A DNA stretch of 8,797 nt from an uncultured Caryophanales bacterium (GCA_937895315.1 CALAWM010000099.1:1-8797), one strand, 5' to 3'; positions 1 to 6,822 are shown, counted from the first letter of the stretch. The notes: generated from the sequence alone by a model not told the origin. A program made the numbers and translations.

Positions 1-21
1 TACCAGCTGAGCTAGCGGGTC
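1..21 (-). tRNA. partial tRNA, 5' end only, probably tRNA-Lys
   Basis: Read on the minus strand, this is the first 21 bases of a tRNA: acceptor strand GACCCGC, then the D-arm block TAGCTCAGCTGGTA. The window edge cuts it before the anticodon, so identity cannot be read. A GACYCGY start and the position after Tyr and Gln fit tRNA-Lys of Firmicutes, but that is inference from family pattern and gene order. It is the fourth tRNA of the operon starting with tRNA-Val, 8 bp after tRNA-Gln. Confidence 0.7.
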
Positions 22-29
22 ATTATTAA

Positions 30-105
30 TGGCTGGGGTACCTGGATTCGAACCAGGGAGATGACAGAGTCAAAGTCTGTTGCCTTACCGCTTGGCTATG
101 CCCCA
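30..105 (-). tRNA. tRNA-Gln (anticodon TTG)
   Basis: The minus strand folds as a full cloverleaf. The anticodon loop carries TTG inside stem ACAGA/TCTGT, the T arm is CCTGG-TTCGAAT-CCAGG, the discriminator is G and CCA is encoded. The U1-A72 pair, unusual in general, is typical of tRNA-Gln. One acceptor pair is broken: C6 faces A67, where a T would pair. It is the third gene of the Val-Tyr-Gln-(Lys) operon. Confidence 0.96.
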
Positions 106-114
106 ACAAAGTGA

Positions 115-198
115 TGGTGGGGGAGGGCGGATTTGAACCACCGAACCCTAAGGAACTGATTTACAGTCAGCCGCGTTTGACCACTTCGCTACTCCCCC
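115..198 (-). tRNA. tRNA-Tyr (anticodon GTA)
   Basis: A minus-strand class II tRNA of 84 nt with the long variable arm expected for bacterial tRNA-Tyr. The acceptor GGGGGAG pairs perfectly with CTCCCCC, the anticodon loop holds GTA (CTGACTGTAAATCAG), the discriminator is A and CCA is encoded. It is the second gene of the operon. Confidence 0.97.
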
Positions 199-219
199 GA
201 GTATTTTGCATAAAATAAA

Positions 220-295
220 TGGTGGATGGTGAGGGGTTTGAACCCCCGACCTCCGCCGTGTAAAGGCGATGCTCTCCCAGCTGAGCTAACCATCC
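220..295 (-). tRNA. tRNA-Val (anticodon TAC)
   Basis: A minus-strand tRNA of 76 nt. The acceptor GGATGGT pairs fully with ACCATCC, the D arm is TAGCTCAGCTGGGAGAGC, the anticodon loop TTTACAC sits between CGCC and GGCG, and A-CCA is encoded. It is the first gene of the tRNA operon, about 22 nt after the predicted transcription start. Confidence 0.97.
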
Positions 296-324
296 GGGGT
301 CAGGCCGCAATTTTATGCTTACTT

Positions 325-353
325 AATATATCATTATGAGCATTTTTAGTCAA
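325..353 (-). promoter_or_regulatory. sigma-A type promoter of the tRNA operon
   Basis: On the minus strand, -35 TTGACT (348-353) and -10 TATATT (325-330) are 17 bp apart, each one base from consensus. The predicted start is near 318, giving a leader of about 22 nt before tRNA-Val. The promoter sits between the pgi stop codon and the tRNAs. No GC-rich terminator follows pgi, so the tRNAs may also receive read-through from the pgi operon. Confidence 0.8.
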
Positions 354-380
354 CAAATAATACTACTAATTAATATATTA

Positions 381-1655
381 TTAATAACCTGGTTTTCCGA
401 GAAGTTGGAACATATTTTTTTTGTAAACTTCAACACCGGGTTGATTAAATGGATTGATTTCTAAAAGATATGCACTGACCGCGCAGGAGCGCATAAAGAA
501 GTAGAACATATAACCAAGGGTGAAAGTATCTAATTTCTCAATTTCAAACACTAAGTTTGGGACTTTTCCTTCATTTACGTGAGCACTTAAGGTTCCTAAG
601 AATGCTTGTTTATTAACGTAACTTAATTTTTTACCAGCCAAATAGTTTAGTTCATCAAGATTTTCGGCCTCATAAGGGATTTCAATATCCAGTAACGGTT
701 CATTAACATAAAGAATCGTTTCAAAGAGAATTGGTGATCCGTCTTGAATGAATTGCCCAAGACTATGTAAATCCGTTGAGAAGGTAACTGAGGTTGGGAA
801 TAACCCTTTTTTATCCTTGCCTTCACTTTCACCATAAAGTTGTTTGAGCCATTCGTTAAACATTGCATATTGTGGTTCATAGACGACATAGAGTTCGCTT
901 TTATAATTATGACGGTACATATAGTCCCGAATCATTGCATATTTATATAGATCATGGTTTAAGTTATGGATACTTTCTTGACGAGCAAGTTTAGCACCTG
1001 CCATTAAGTCATCAATATTAATGCCGGCTACAGCGAGGGGAAGGAGTCCGACTGCGGTTAATACACTATAACGTCCGCCAATGTTTGGAGGTAACGTAAA
1101 GGTCGTGTAATTATTTATATTTGAAAGTTTACGCAGGGCACCGCCTTTTGGATCAGTGGTCGCAAAGATTGCTTGGTTAGCTTTCTTTTCGCCGACTTTT
1201 TCAATTAATAGTTTTTTTAACAAACGAAAGGCAATACTAGTTTCGGTTGTAGTCCCGCTTTTTGAAATAACATTAATTGCAAAGTTTTTATCTTTAAGAT
1301 ATTCCAACGTTTGTTTCGTTAATGTTGGGGAGAAGGTATGACCTAAAAAGATGATTTCAACGCCTTTTTGCGGGAATAAACCTTTAATTGCCTCAATAGC
1401 CGCCCGGGCGCCAAGATAACTACCACCGATACCAGTAACGACTAAAGTATCGTAATTACTTTGAATATGATGCGCGGTTTTTTTAATTAAGGCAAATTCA
1501 TCTTTATCATAATTTATTGGCCAATCCGCCCAACCAAGATAATCATTACCAAGGCCAGTCATTTTATTAATGCCTTCATTAATTACATTGATGGCATCAT
1601 GATATTTGGTAAAATCGACGGTGTTTAATAAGTGATTAGTGTTCAGTTTGATCAT
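381..1655 (-). CDS. pgi: glucose-6-phosphate isomerase
   Basis: Cytoplasmic glycolytic enzyme interconverting glucose 6-phosphate and fructose 6-phosphate. Visible family signatures are GIGGSYLG (residues 75-82) and SKSGTTTE (131-138), both for sugar-phosphate binding, GGRYSV (193-198, signature 1), the GESEGK segment with the probable catalytic Glu276, His297 in the DLHSLGQFIQDGSP block, and QPGVEVYK ending in Lys412 (signature 2). At 424 residues it is of the short type common in Firmicutes and Mollicutes. I chose the ATG at 1653-1655 because AGGAG lies 7 nt upstream. An in-frame TTG two codons earlier would sit 1 nt from that site. The gene is last in an operon and its first 20 bp overlap the end of the S1-domain gene. 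No clear terminator follows the stop. Confidence 0.97.
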   Translation of the reverse strand: MIKLNTNHLLNTVDFTKYHDAINVINEGINKMTGLGNDYLGWADWPINYDKDEFALIKKTAHHIQSNYDTLVVTGIGGSYLGARAAIEAIKGLFPQKGVEIIFLGHTFSPTLTKQTLEYLKDKNFAINVISKSGTTTETSIAFRLLKKLLIEKVGEKKANQAIFATTDPKGGALRKLSNINNYTTFTLPPNIGGRYSVLTAVGLLPLAVAGINIDDLMAGAKLARQESIHNLNHDLYKYAMIRDYMYRHNYKSELYVVYEPQYAMFNEWLKQLYGESEGKDKKGLFPTSVTFSTDLHSLGQFIQDGSPILFETILYVNEPLLDIEIPYEAENLDELNYLAGKKLSYVNKQAFLGTLSAHVNEGKVPNLVFEIEKLDTFTLGYMFYFFMRSCAVSAYLLEINPFNQPGVEVYKKNMFQLLGKPGY

Positions 1656-2019
1656 TGTCAATCTCCTTTAAGGTGTTTTCAATCCACTCTGGTAAGGCCT
1701 TTTCAAGGGCACTAAAATCAGTCTGCGAAGGATTAATCGTTGTTTCCCGTTTTGAGCGGTCAAATTGAACCCGTTCATTATGGGGAACACTCTTCAGTGA
1801 TAGTTTCAAGAAGCCATTAAGTTTATCTATTTCAATAATCCGAACTTTTATTTGCGCATTGACTTGCAAGTATGTATTGATATTACTAATAAAAGCATCA
1901 CTTATTTGTTTAATGTGCAAAAGTCCTGATCTATCATCAGGAAAAGTAATAAGGGCACCGTAAGGTCTAATTTCGCGAATTGTGCCCTCGACAATTTCGT
2001 TTATTTCATAGTTATTCAT
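1636..2019 (-). CDS. small S1-domain RNA-binding protein (YugI/GSP13/CvfD-like)
   Basis: A 127-residue protein with a single S1 OB-fold at about residues 5-77: EIVEGTIREI, then PYGALITF and SGLLHIKQIS, matching the usual G-x-V-x-G / FGAFV / GLLHxSxIS pattern. A charged tail of about 50 residues ends in an amphipathic segment. Size and architecture match the Firmicutes YugI (GSP13)/YabR/CvfD group. These are RNA- or ribosome-binding proteins, and CvfD of pneumococcus is a post-transcriptional regulator. The start lies 6 bp after the HAD stop with no recognisable Shine-Dalgarno, so translation probably depends on coupling to the upstream gene. Its own 3' end contains the pgi ribosome binding site and start, so S1 translation may also influence pgi. 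The YugI versus YabR subgroup is not settled. Confidence 0.88.
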   Translation of the reverse strand: MNNYEINEIVEGTIREIRPYGALITFPDDRSGLLHIKQISDAFISNINTYLQVNAQIKVRIIEIDKLNGFLKLSLKSVPHNERVQFDRSKRETTINPSQTDFSALEKALPEWIENTLKEIDNDQTEH

Positions 2020-2025
2020 AGCGAC

Positions 2026-2859
2026 TTATTGATTTACAATTTGTTTTTTCTTTTCAATTTGTTCGGCGACGTTTACTTGGTCAATAATTAGTTTGACGAT
2101 TGAAGTGATATCACTCCGTTCACTATAATCAGCCCGGGCTACAAAGTTTACTCGACCATCAACGTATAAGTATTCAACTTTTTCCCGTTCGCCTTTAGGA
2201 TATACGGCAATACTATGACCGCCGTTTTGTTTAACAAGTAGCATAACTGGGACATCAGTCATTCCGTCACCAATATAAATTACATTGCGGTGGGGAATTC
2301 GGTGCATAGATTTACGGTTTAAAGCGTTATCTTCAGTTGTATCTAAAATCCCTTTTGTAATCCGGAAGTAGAACTGGGTTTTAGCAGTGTAATTAATGGC
2401 AAGTTTTGGCCAGACCGGAACTTTGGTTTTAGGGTCAAAATAAAACTCACAGCCAAATACAGCCGTGAAGTGTTTTGCTATTTCTGAACCCTCAATAATT
2501 TCCTTTGTGCCACTACTAATAAGGTAGTGCTCAATTTTAATGCCTTTTCGTTCCCCGTATTGGTTGATACGTTCAAACCAAGTCAGGACTCCATCAAAGT
2601 ATTTCAAGTCCTTTCCTAATGAAAAAAGATAATCCTTAGTGAGGGTAATACCTTTTTCTTTGGCTTTTAAAATCATCATATACATGTAGGACAAAATACG
2701 TTCGACGCCGGTTTTGTCACTAAATACACCAGTTTCGTTCCAAAATTCAGCTGGAGTCATTCCTAAAGCGGGAATGAAACTGTAATTTTGCATATCTTGA
2801 TCAGTTAATGTTTTATCAAAGTCATAAATAATCGCGATAATTGGTTTTTCATTACTCAT
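2026..2859 (-). CDS. HAD-superfamily hydrolase, phosphoserine-phosphatase-like
   Basis: A 277-residue cytoplasmic protein with all HAD motifs in order: motif I DFDKTLT (nucleophile Asp13, acid Asp15), motif II LISSGT (residues 113-118), a motif III lysine (probably Lys160) and motif IV GDGMTD (197-202). The helical insert between motifs I and II (about residues 25-105) is a C1-type cap, as in phosphoserine phosphatase-like enzymes. A Mg-dependent phosphatase acting on a small phosphorylated compound is likely. The substrate cannot be read from sequence, and being in an operon with pgi is only weak evidence for a sugar phosphate. The ATG at 2857-2859 has GGAGG 8 nt upstream. It is the first gene of the HAD-S1-pgi operon. 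Confidence 0.85.
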   Translation of the reverse strand: MSNEKPIIAIIYDFDKTLTDQDMQNYSFIPALGMTPAEFWNETGVFSDKTGVERILSYMYMMILKAKEKGITLTKDYLFSLGKDLKYFDGVLTWFERINQYGERKGIKIEHYLISSGTKEIIEGSEIAKHFTAVFGCEFYFDPKTKVPVWPKLAINYTAKTQFYFRITKGILDTTEDNALNRKSMHRIPHRNVIYIGDGMTDVPVMLLVKQNGGHSIAVYPKGEREKVEYLYVDGRVNFVARADYSERSDITSIVKLIIDQVNVAEQIEKKKQIVNQ

Positions 2860-2881
2860 TATATAAACCTCCGTTTATATA
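2860..2881. repeat. perfect 9-bp inverted repeat over the start site and RBS of the HAD operon
   Basis: The arms TATATAAAC (2860-2868) and GTTTATATA (2873-2881) are exact reverse complements around four bases, CTCC. The repeat begins one base upstream of the HAD start codon, contains its Shine-Dalgarno (2868-2872) and overlaps the -10 element (2879-2884). If transcription starts near 2872 the mRNA lacks one arm and cannot fold the hairpin. The symmetry would then act as DNA, as an operator for a dimeric regulator. A start further upstream would put the RBS in a hairpin loop. Confidence 0.6.
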
Positions 2882-2907
2882 TTAGCACTCTACGTTCACT
2901 TTGTCAA
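2879..2907 (-). promoter_or_regulatory. promoter of the HAD-S1-pgi operon
   Basis: On the minus strand, a perfect -35 TTGACA (2902-2907) is followed after 17 bp by TAATAT (2879-2884), preceded by TGC, an extended -10. The predicted start near 2872 leaves a leader of only about 13 nt, beginning at the Shine-Dalgarno itself. The -10 matches consensus at four of six positions, and the -35 and TGn motif make up for it. Confidence 0.7.
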
Positions 2908-2932
2908 AAACCGGGTAAATATAACAATAACA

Positions 2933-2963
2933 TTGCAAAAATGTCGTTATTATGTGCTATAAT
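2933..2963 (+). promoter_or_regulatory. extended -10 promoter giving a probable leaderless mRNA
   Basis: A consensus TATAAT at 2958-2963 is preceded by TGC, a full extended -10. The best -35 is TTGCAA (2933-2938) at a long 19-bp spacing. Start sites normally fall 6-8 nt after the -10. Seven nt places +1 on A2970, the first base of the ATG of the following gene. It is divergent from the HAD operon promoter, whose -35 lies 25 bp away. Confidence 0.65.
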
Positions 2964-2969
2964 CCACTT

Positions 2970-3443
2970 ATGGAAATTGTAAGATACGTTGTTTTAGGAT
3001 TACTGGTGATATACTTGCTTCTCGCATTCGTTTTTATTCACATTTCCCTTGGTTATCGCCGTGATCTAGTTAAGAGTGGAGAGAAGATTTATAGCCTTTT
3101 TGCTGGACAAATCGCCCTTTTTGCCTTGTTAGATAAGATTGAAAAAAACGATATTTTACAAGATACGGCACTAGACAAATTATTAGAAGAACGTAAGTTT
3201 ACGGAACTTAATAAAATCATCGCGGAAAAGGAAAGAAACTATCAAGATTTCTTTCAAAAAAAAGCCCAGAATAACTCGCAAATTATGACCGCATTAAAAG
3301 GCTTAGAGGAAAATGTCAGTCTGATCCGGAATGAAATTTATCGCCATAATCGCATCATTGATAATATTAATGTTAATACTGATTCCTTAATCTTTGCCCT
3401 TTTCGTTGTAATTTTAAAATTAAGAAGACGACCAAAAATATAA
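2970..3443 (+). CDS. small membrane-anchored protein, possibly distant LemA-like
   Basis: A 157-residue protein with one N-terminal membrane helix (about residues 6-26), then a charged, mostly helical domain with likely coiled coil (55-130) and a hydrophobic stretch near the C terminus (139-150) closed by LRRRP. The family is not firmly recognised. The order TM helix, then GYRRDLV (residues 28-34), then a late R-x(3)-Y-x(2)-N segment (120-127) resembles LemA proteins (RRxDL near the membrane, YNxxV near the end), but the match is weak. I start at ATG 2970. An in-frame ATG at 2952 lies upstream of the -10 and has no ribosome binding site. No Shine-Dalgarno precedes 2970 either, which fits a leaderless mRNA. 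gpmI begins 69 bp downstream. Confidence 0.7.
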   Translation: MEIVRYVVLGLLVIYLLLAFVFIHISLGYRRDLVKSGEKIYSLFAGQIALFALLDKIEKNDILQDTALDKLLEERKFTELNKIIAEKERNYQDFFQKKAQNNSQIMTALKGLEENVSLIRNEIYRHNRIIDNINVNTDSLIFALFVVILKLRRRPKI

Positions 3444-3476
3444 TAAAATAATCATTTTTCCACTTATTTTGTTCAA

Positions 3477-3495
3477 TTAGTAATATAATTACTAA
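3477..3495. repeat. perfect 8-bp inverted repeat on the gpmI -10 element (operator candidate)
   Basis: TTAGTAAT (3477-3484) and ATTACTAA (3488-3495) are exact reverse complements around ATA. The 19-bp palindrome spans the only good -10 hexamer (TATAAT, 3484-3489) upstream of gpmI. It lacks a T-run and GC pairs, so it is not a terminator. A dimeric repressor bound here would block RNA polymerase. Which regulator is unknown. Rex, encoded downstream, is one candidate, but the sequence differs from the classic Rex site. Confidence 0.55.
3484..3489 (+). promoter_or_regulatory. probable -10 element for gpmI-M3 peptidase
   Basis: TATAAT lies 29 bp upstream of the gpmI ATG, predicting a start near 3496 and a leader of about 17 nt carrying GAAGG (3501-3505). 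No good -35 is found at 16-18 bp spacing and there is no TGn. It is either a weak or activator-dependent promoter, or gpmI depends partly on the upstream leaderless transcript, since no terminator separates them. Confidence 0.4.
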
Positions 3496-3512
3496 GGAAA
3501 GAAGGTTTTATC

Positions 3513-5111
3513 ATGAATAAAAGACCCATTATCTTTACAATCCTTGATGGATATGGATACTCAGAAGAAGTAAAAGGCAATGCGGTAAGAGCCGCGAAAA
3601 CCCCTAACATCAGTGGATTTTTTAAAGAATACCCCACGATTTTAATTGAAGCCTCCGGAGAAGCAGTCGGACTTCCGGAAGGACAAATGGGCAACAGCGA
3701 AGTCGGCCATATGAACATTGGTGCCGGCCGGGTTGTCTATCAATCATTAACCTACATTAACCAACTCATTAAAGATGGTCGTTTCTTCCAAAATGAAGAA
3801 TATATCAACGCCGTCAAACATACTATTAAACACAACTCAAAACTTCATATTTTTGGGCTTGTTAGTGATGGTGGGGTTCACTCGCATTTAAATCACATTA
3901 AAGCATTACTCGATTTAGCGAAAATGCATGGTGCGAAAAATGCCTATCTCCACGCTTTCATGGATGGCCGTGATGTTTCCCCACAAAATGGTCCAATGTA
4001 TATTGAAACTTTAGTTAACCATATGCATGACATTAAGTTTGGTGAAATAGCGACAATCGGTGGTCGTTACTACGGCATGGATCGTGATAAAAACATGAAT
4101 CGTATCAATGTTGCCTATGAAGCCATTGTCGACCGTAAAGGATTATTCTTTAGCGATTATAAAGAATATTTTAAAAACCAATATGCGACATTACCAAGTC
4201 TTGGTTTTGACCCAAGCGATGAATTTCTTATCCCGGGTATTAATGAATTAGTCGATGGTCGGCTCGGTGATAATGATGCTGTCATCTTTGTAAATTATCG
4301 TCCTGATCGTGCTATTCAAATAAGTACGGTCATTACTAACCCCCATTTCTATGAAAATCCACCTTTAAAAGATGGAAAAGAAGCCTATAAACCATATGTT
4401 CCACATACAATCTTAAACAATATATATTACGTATGTACGATGAAATATGCTGATTCAGTTAAAGGACATATTGCCTTATCATTACCAAAACTTGATAATG
4501 GTTTAGGTGTTTTCTTAGCGGATAAAGGTTATAAGCAACTACGGATCGCGGAAACGGAAAAATACGCCCACGTCACTTTCTTTTTTGATGGTACCGTTAA
4601 TTTTGACGGAATTGAAAAGCCAGAATTAAAAGGGAGTCGCCGTGTCCTTATTCCTTCCCCGAAAGTAGCAACTTACGACTTAAAACCAGAAATGGCAAGT
4701 AGGGAAATCACCGATGCTTTAATTAAAGAATTAGATAAAGGTGATTTAGATGTTGTTATCTTAAACTTTGCAAGCCCTGATATGGTTGGTCATACCGCCA
4801 TTATGAGTGCCGTTGTCAAAGCTGTTGAAGTCGTCGACGAATGTGTTGGTCGGATTAATGATTGGGTCAAAAAACATGACGCAACTTTAATTTTAACGGC
4901 TGACCACGGCAATGCCGAGAAATTAATAGATGAAGAAGGCCGTCCTTATACTGCCCACACTACTAATCTCGTACAATTTGCCATAAACCGAAAAGACATT
5001 AAATTAATGCCGAAAGGCGGTAAACTTGGAAATATTGCGCCAACAATCATTGACCTTTTAGGAGACACTCCACCAAGTGAAATGACTGAACCAAGTTTAA
5101 TCATAAAATAG
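3513..5111 (+). CDS. gpmI: 2,3-bisphosphoglycerate-independent phosphoglycerate mutase
   Basis: Glycolytic enzyme interconverting 3- and 2-phosphoglycerate, Mn-dependent, alkaline phosphatase superfamily. The metal and catalytic set is complete: ILDGYG with Asp12, NSEVGH with the phosphorylated Ser62, SDGGVHSH with His123, MDGRDVSP (Arg153/Asp154), GGRYYGMDRD (183-192), NYRPDRA (Arg263, Arg266), AETEKYAHVTFFFDG with Lys350, PDMVGH (Asp423, His427), TADHGN (Asp464, His465) and AHTTN (His482). At 532 residues it is about 20 longer than the usual 505-515. The extra length appears to lie around residues 283-310 and 360-370. The usual FANPDMVGHTG block reads FASPDMVGHTAI. GAAGG sits 7 nt before the ATG. 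The M3 peptidase follows after 13 bp and is probably co-transcribed. Confidence 0.98.
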   Translation: MNKRPIIFTILDGYGYSEEVKGNAVRAAKTPNISGFFKEYPTILIEASGEAVGLPEGQMGNSEVGHMNIGAGRVVYQSLTYINQLIKDGRFFQNEEYINAVKHTIKHNSKLHIFGLVSDGGVHSHLNHIKALLDLAKMHGAKNAYLHAFMDGRDVSPQNGPMYIETLVNHMHDIKFGEIATIGGRYYGMDRDKNMNRINVAYEAIVDRKGLFFSDYKEYFKNQYATLPSLGFDPSDEFLIPGINELVDGRLGDNDAVIFVNYRPDRAIQISTVITNPHFYENPPLKDGKEAYKPYVPHTILNNIYYVCTMKYADSVKGHIALSLPKLDNGLGVFLADKGYKQLRIAETEKYAHVTFFFDGTVNFDGIEKPELKGSRRVLIPSPKVATYDLKPEMASREITDALIKELDKGDLDVVILNFASPDMVGHTAIMSAVVKAVEVVDECVGRINDWVKKHDATLILTADHGNAEKLIDEEGRPYTAHTTNLVQFAINRKDIKLMPKGGKLGNIAPTIIDLLGDTPPSEMTEPSLIIK

Positions 5112-5124
5112 AAAGGAACAAATT

Positions 5125-6822
5125 ATGAAATTTAGTGAATATCCTTTTCATATTCCAAACATTGAAAAGGTCCAAAAAGATTTAGCGAAACTCATTGAAA
5201 GTTTCAAAAACGCTAAAGATGCGAATGTTGCATCAAAAGTAATGCGCAAAGTTACTAACTACGTTGATGACGTTGTAACTGATGCCGTTATTATTAGTGT
5301 TCGCTTTTCCCAAGACTCTCGTAATGAAGAATATACGAAAGCTCAAGAATATGTTGACCACCATTTCCCATACTTATCCGCGCAACTTAATGAATATAAC
5401 AAGTTATTAGTTGCCTCCCCATTCCGTGCCGAACTTGAAAAAATATGGGGTAAATATTTATTTAAAATGATCGAAGTATCCCTTAAAACCTTTGATCCAA
5501 GTATTATTGAATTAATGCAAAAAGAATCAATGCTTAAGAATGAATACTCCAAAATTATGGCTGGCGCCCAAATCAAATTTGATGGAGAAATTTATAACTT
5601 ATCGCAACTTGGCAAATTCACCCAACATAAAGATCGCGATATCCGGAAACGGGCAAGTGCTGCTAGCATCAAATTCTTTGAAGCAAATGACAAAGAATTC
5701 GGCCGTATTTATCACGAATTAGTCCAAGTAAGACATGAAATGGCTTTAAAACTTGGCTTTGAAAACTTTGTTGAACTCGGCTATCTAAAACTTGGTCGGG
5801 TTGATTACACTGCCAAAGAAGTAGCAGGCTACCGTGATCAAATTTATCGGGAAGTTGCTCCGCTCGTCCATAAACTTTATAAGAAGAGTTTAAAAAGAGC
5901 CGGCATCAAATCACCACGTTTCTATGATTTAGGACAAGATTTTGCCGATGGTAACCCAGTTCCTGCAGGTGGTACTGACTATTTAGTAAAAGCTGCTACC
6001 AAAATGTATGATGAATTAAGTCCGGAAACTGGTGAATTCTTCCGTTTCATGGTCGATAATGAATTATTAGATCTTGAAGCTCGGGCCGGTAAACGGGGTG
6101 GTGGTTATATGACTTACTTCCCACGCTACAAAGCACCATTCATCTTTGCTAACTTTAATGGCACCGCCCATGACGTTGACACTTTAACCCATGAAGTTGG
6201 TCACGCCTACCAAGGTTATGAAAGCCGAAACATTAAGATTAGTGAATATCGTCAACCAACTTTAGAATCATGTGAAATTCATAGTATGTCGATGGAATTC
6301 TTCGCTTGGCCATGGATGGAATCATTATTTGATGATGCAAAAAAATATCGCCTAAGCCATTTAGAAGGGGCAATTAAGTTCTTACCTTATGGCGTTGCCG
6401 TTGATGAATTCCAAGAAGGTGTTTACACAAATCCCCATATGACACACGAAGAACGTTGTGCTCTCTGGCGTGATATTGAAAAGAAATACTTACCAATCCG
6501 TAACTACAAAGGGGCCCCTTATTTAGAAAAAGGCGGCTTCTGGATTCGTCAAGCTCATATCTTTAGTTCACCATTCTATTATATTGACTATACCCTTGCC
6601 CAAGTCGTCGCCTTCCAATTCGCCACTGAAATGTGGAAAGACCAAACTAAGGCATGGAAGAAGTACGTTAAACTTTGTCGTTTAGGTGGACGTTATCCAT
6701 TCGTGGAGTTACTCGAAAAAGCAAAACTTCGTAATCCATTTGTCGAAGGTAACGTTAAAAGAGTTATGGGTCCATTAAAACGGAAACTTAAAGAACTCGA
6801 AACAATCTACGAAGCAAAATAA
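5125..6822 (+). CDS. M3 family oligoendopeptidase (zinc metallopeptidase)
   Basis: A 565-residue cytoplasmic peptidase that trims short peptides. The catalytic motif is THEVGHAYQ: zinc ligands His356 and His360, general base Glu357. The third ligand is probably Glu384 in ESCEIHSMSMEFF, 28 residues on, as expected for family M3. Other family features are GGGYMTYFP (about 325-333), which leads into the active site, and the C-terminal FYYIDYTLAQ segment with tyrosines that bind substrate. There is no signal peptide. Length and motif context fit the shorter PepF-related subgroup (often listed as M3 oligoendopeptidase, not PepF proper) rather than the roughly 600-residue PepF. AAAGGA lies 7 nt before the ATG. 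It follows gpmI by 13 bp and ends at a strong terminator. I see no functional link to glycolysis beyond co-transcription. Confidence 0.95.
   Translation: MKFSEYPFHIPNIEKVQKDLAKLIESFKNAKDANVASKVMRKVTNYVDDVVTDAVIISVRFSQDSRNEEYTKAQEYVDHHFPYLSAQLNEYNKLLVASPFRAELEKIWGKYLFKMIEVSLKTFDPSIIELMQKESMLKNEYSKIMAGAQIKFDGEIYNLSQLGKFTQHKDRDIRKRASAASIKFFEANDKEFGRIYHELVQVRHEMALKLGFENFVELGYLKLGRVDYTAKEVAGYRDQIYREVAPLVHKLYKKSLKRAGIKSPRFYDLGQDFADGNPVPAGGTDYLVKAATKMYDELSPETGEFFRFMVDNELLDLEARAGKRGGGYMTYFPRYKAPFIFANFNGTAHDVDTLTHEVGHAYQGYESRNIKISEYRQPTLESCEIHSMSMEFFAWPWMESLFDDAKKYRLSHLEGAIKFLPYGVAVDEFQEGVYTNPHMTHEERCALWRDIEKKYLPIRNYKGAPYLEKGGFWIRQAHIFSSPFYYIDYTLAQVVAFQFATEMWKDQTKAWKKYVKLCRLGGRYPFVELLEKAKLRNPFVEGNVKRVMGPLKRKLKELETIYEAK

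Noticed and set aside
354..390. Possible terminator after pgi (AATAATA...TATTATT on the minus strand).
   Set aside because: The stem is only A-T pairs with a long loop and no following T-run. It would not be stable, and the sequence is simple AT-rich DNA.
647..889. Other open frames inside pgi, gpmI, the M3 gene, rex and the hydrolase (for example 647-889 minus, 1156-1341 plus, 3473-3718 minus, 5343-5576 minus, 7864-8073 plus).
   Set aside because: They overlap genes with complete catalytic motifs, show no protein-family features and lack ribosome binding sites; they are chance frames.
1656..1661. TTG at 1659-1661 as the pgi start.
   Set aside because: It lies 1 nt from the AGGAG site, whereas ATG 1653-1655 has a 7-nt spacing.
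2926..2951. Inverted repeat AATAAC...GTTATT around the -35 of the leaderless gene.
   Set aside because: Six AT-rich base pairs with a 14-base spacer are easily explained by chance in such DNA.
2952..2969. ATG at 2952 as the start of the small membrane protein.
   Set aside because: It lies upstream of the TATAAT of the only good promoter, has no ribosome binding site, and would add six residues before the membrane helix with no clear role.
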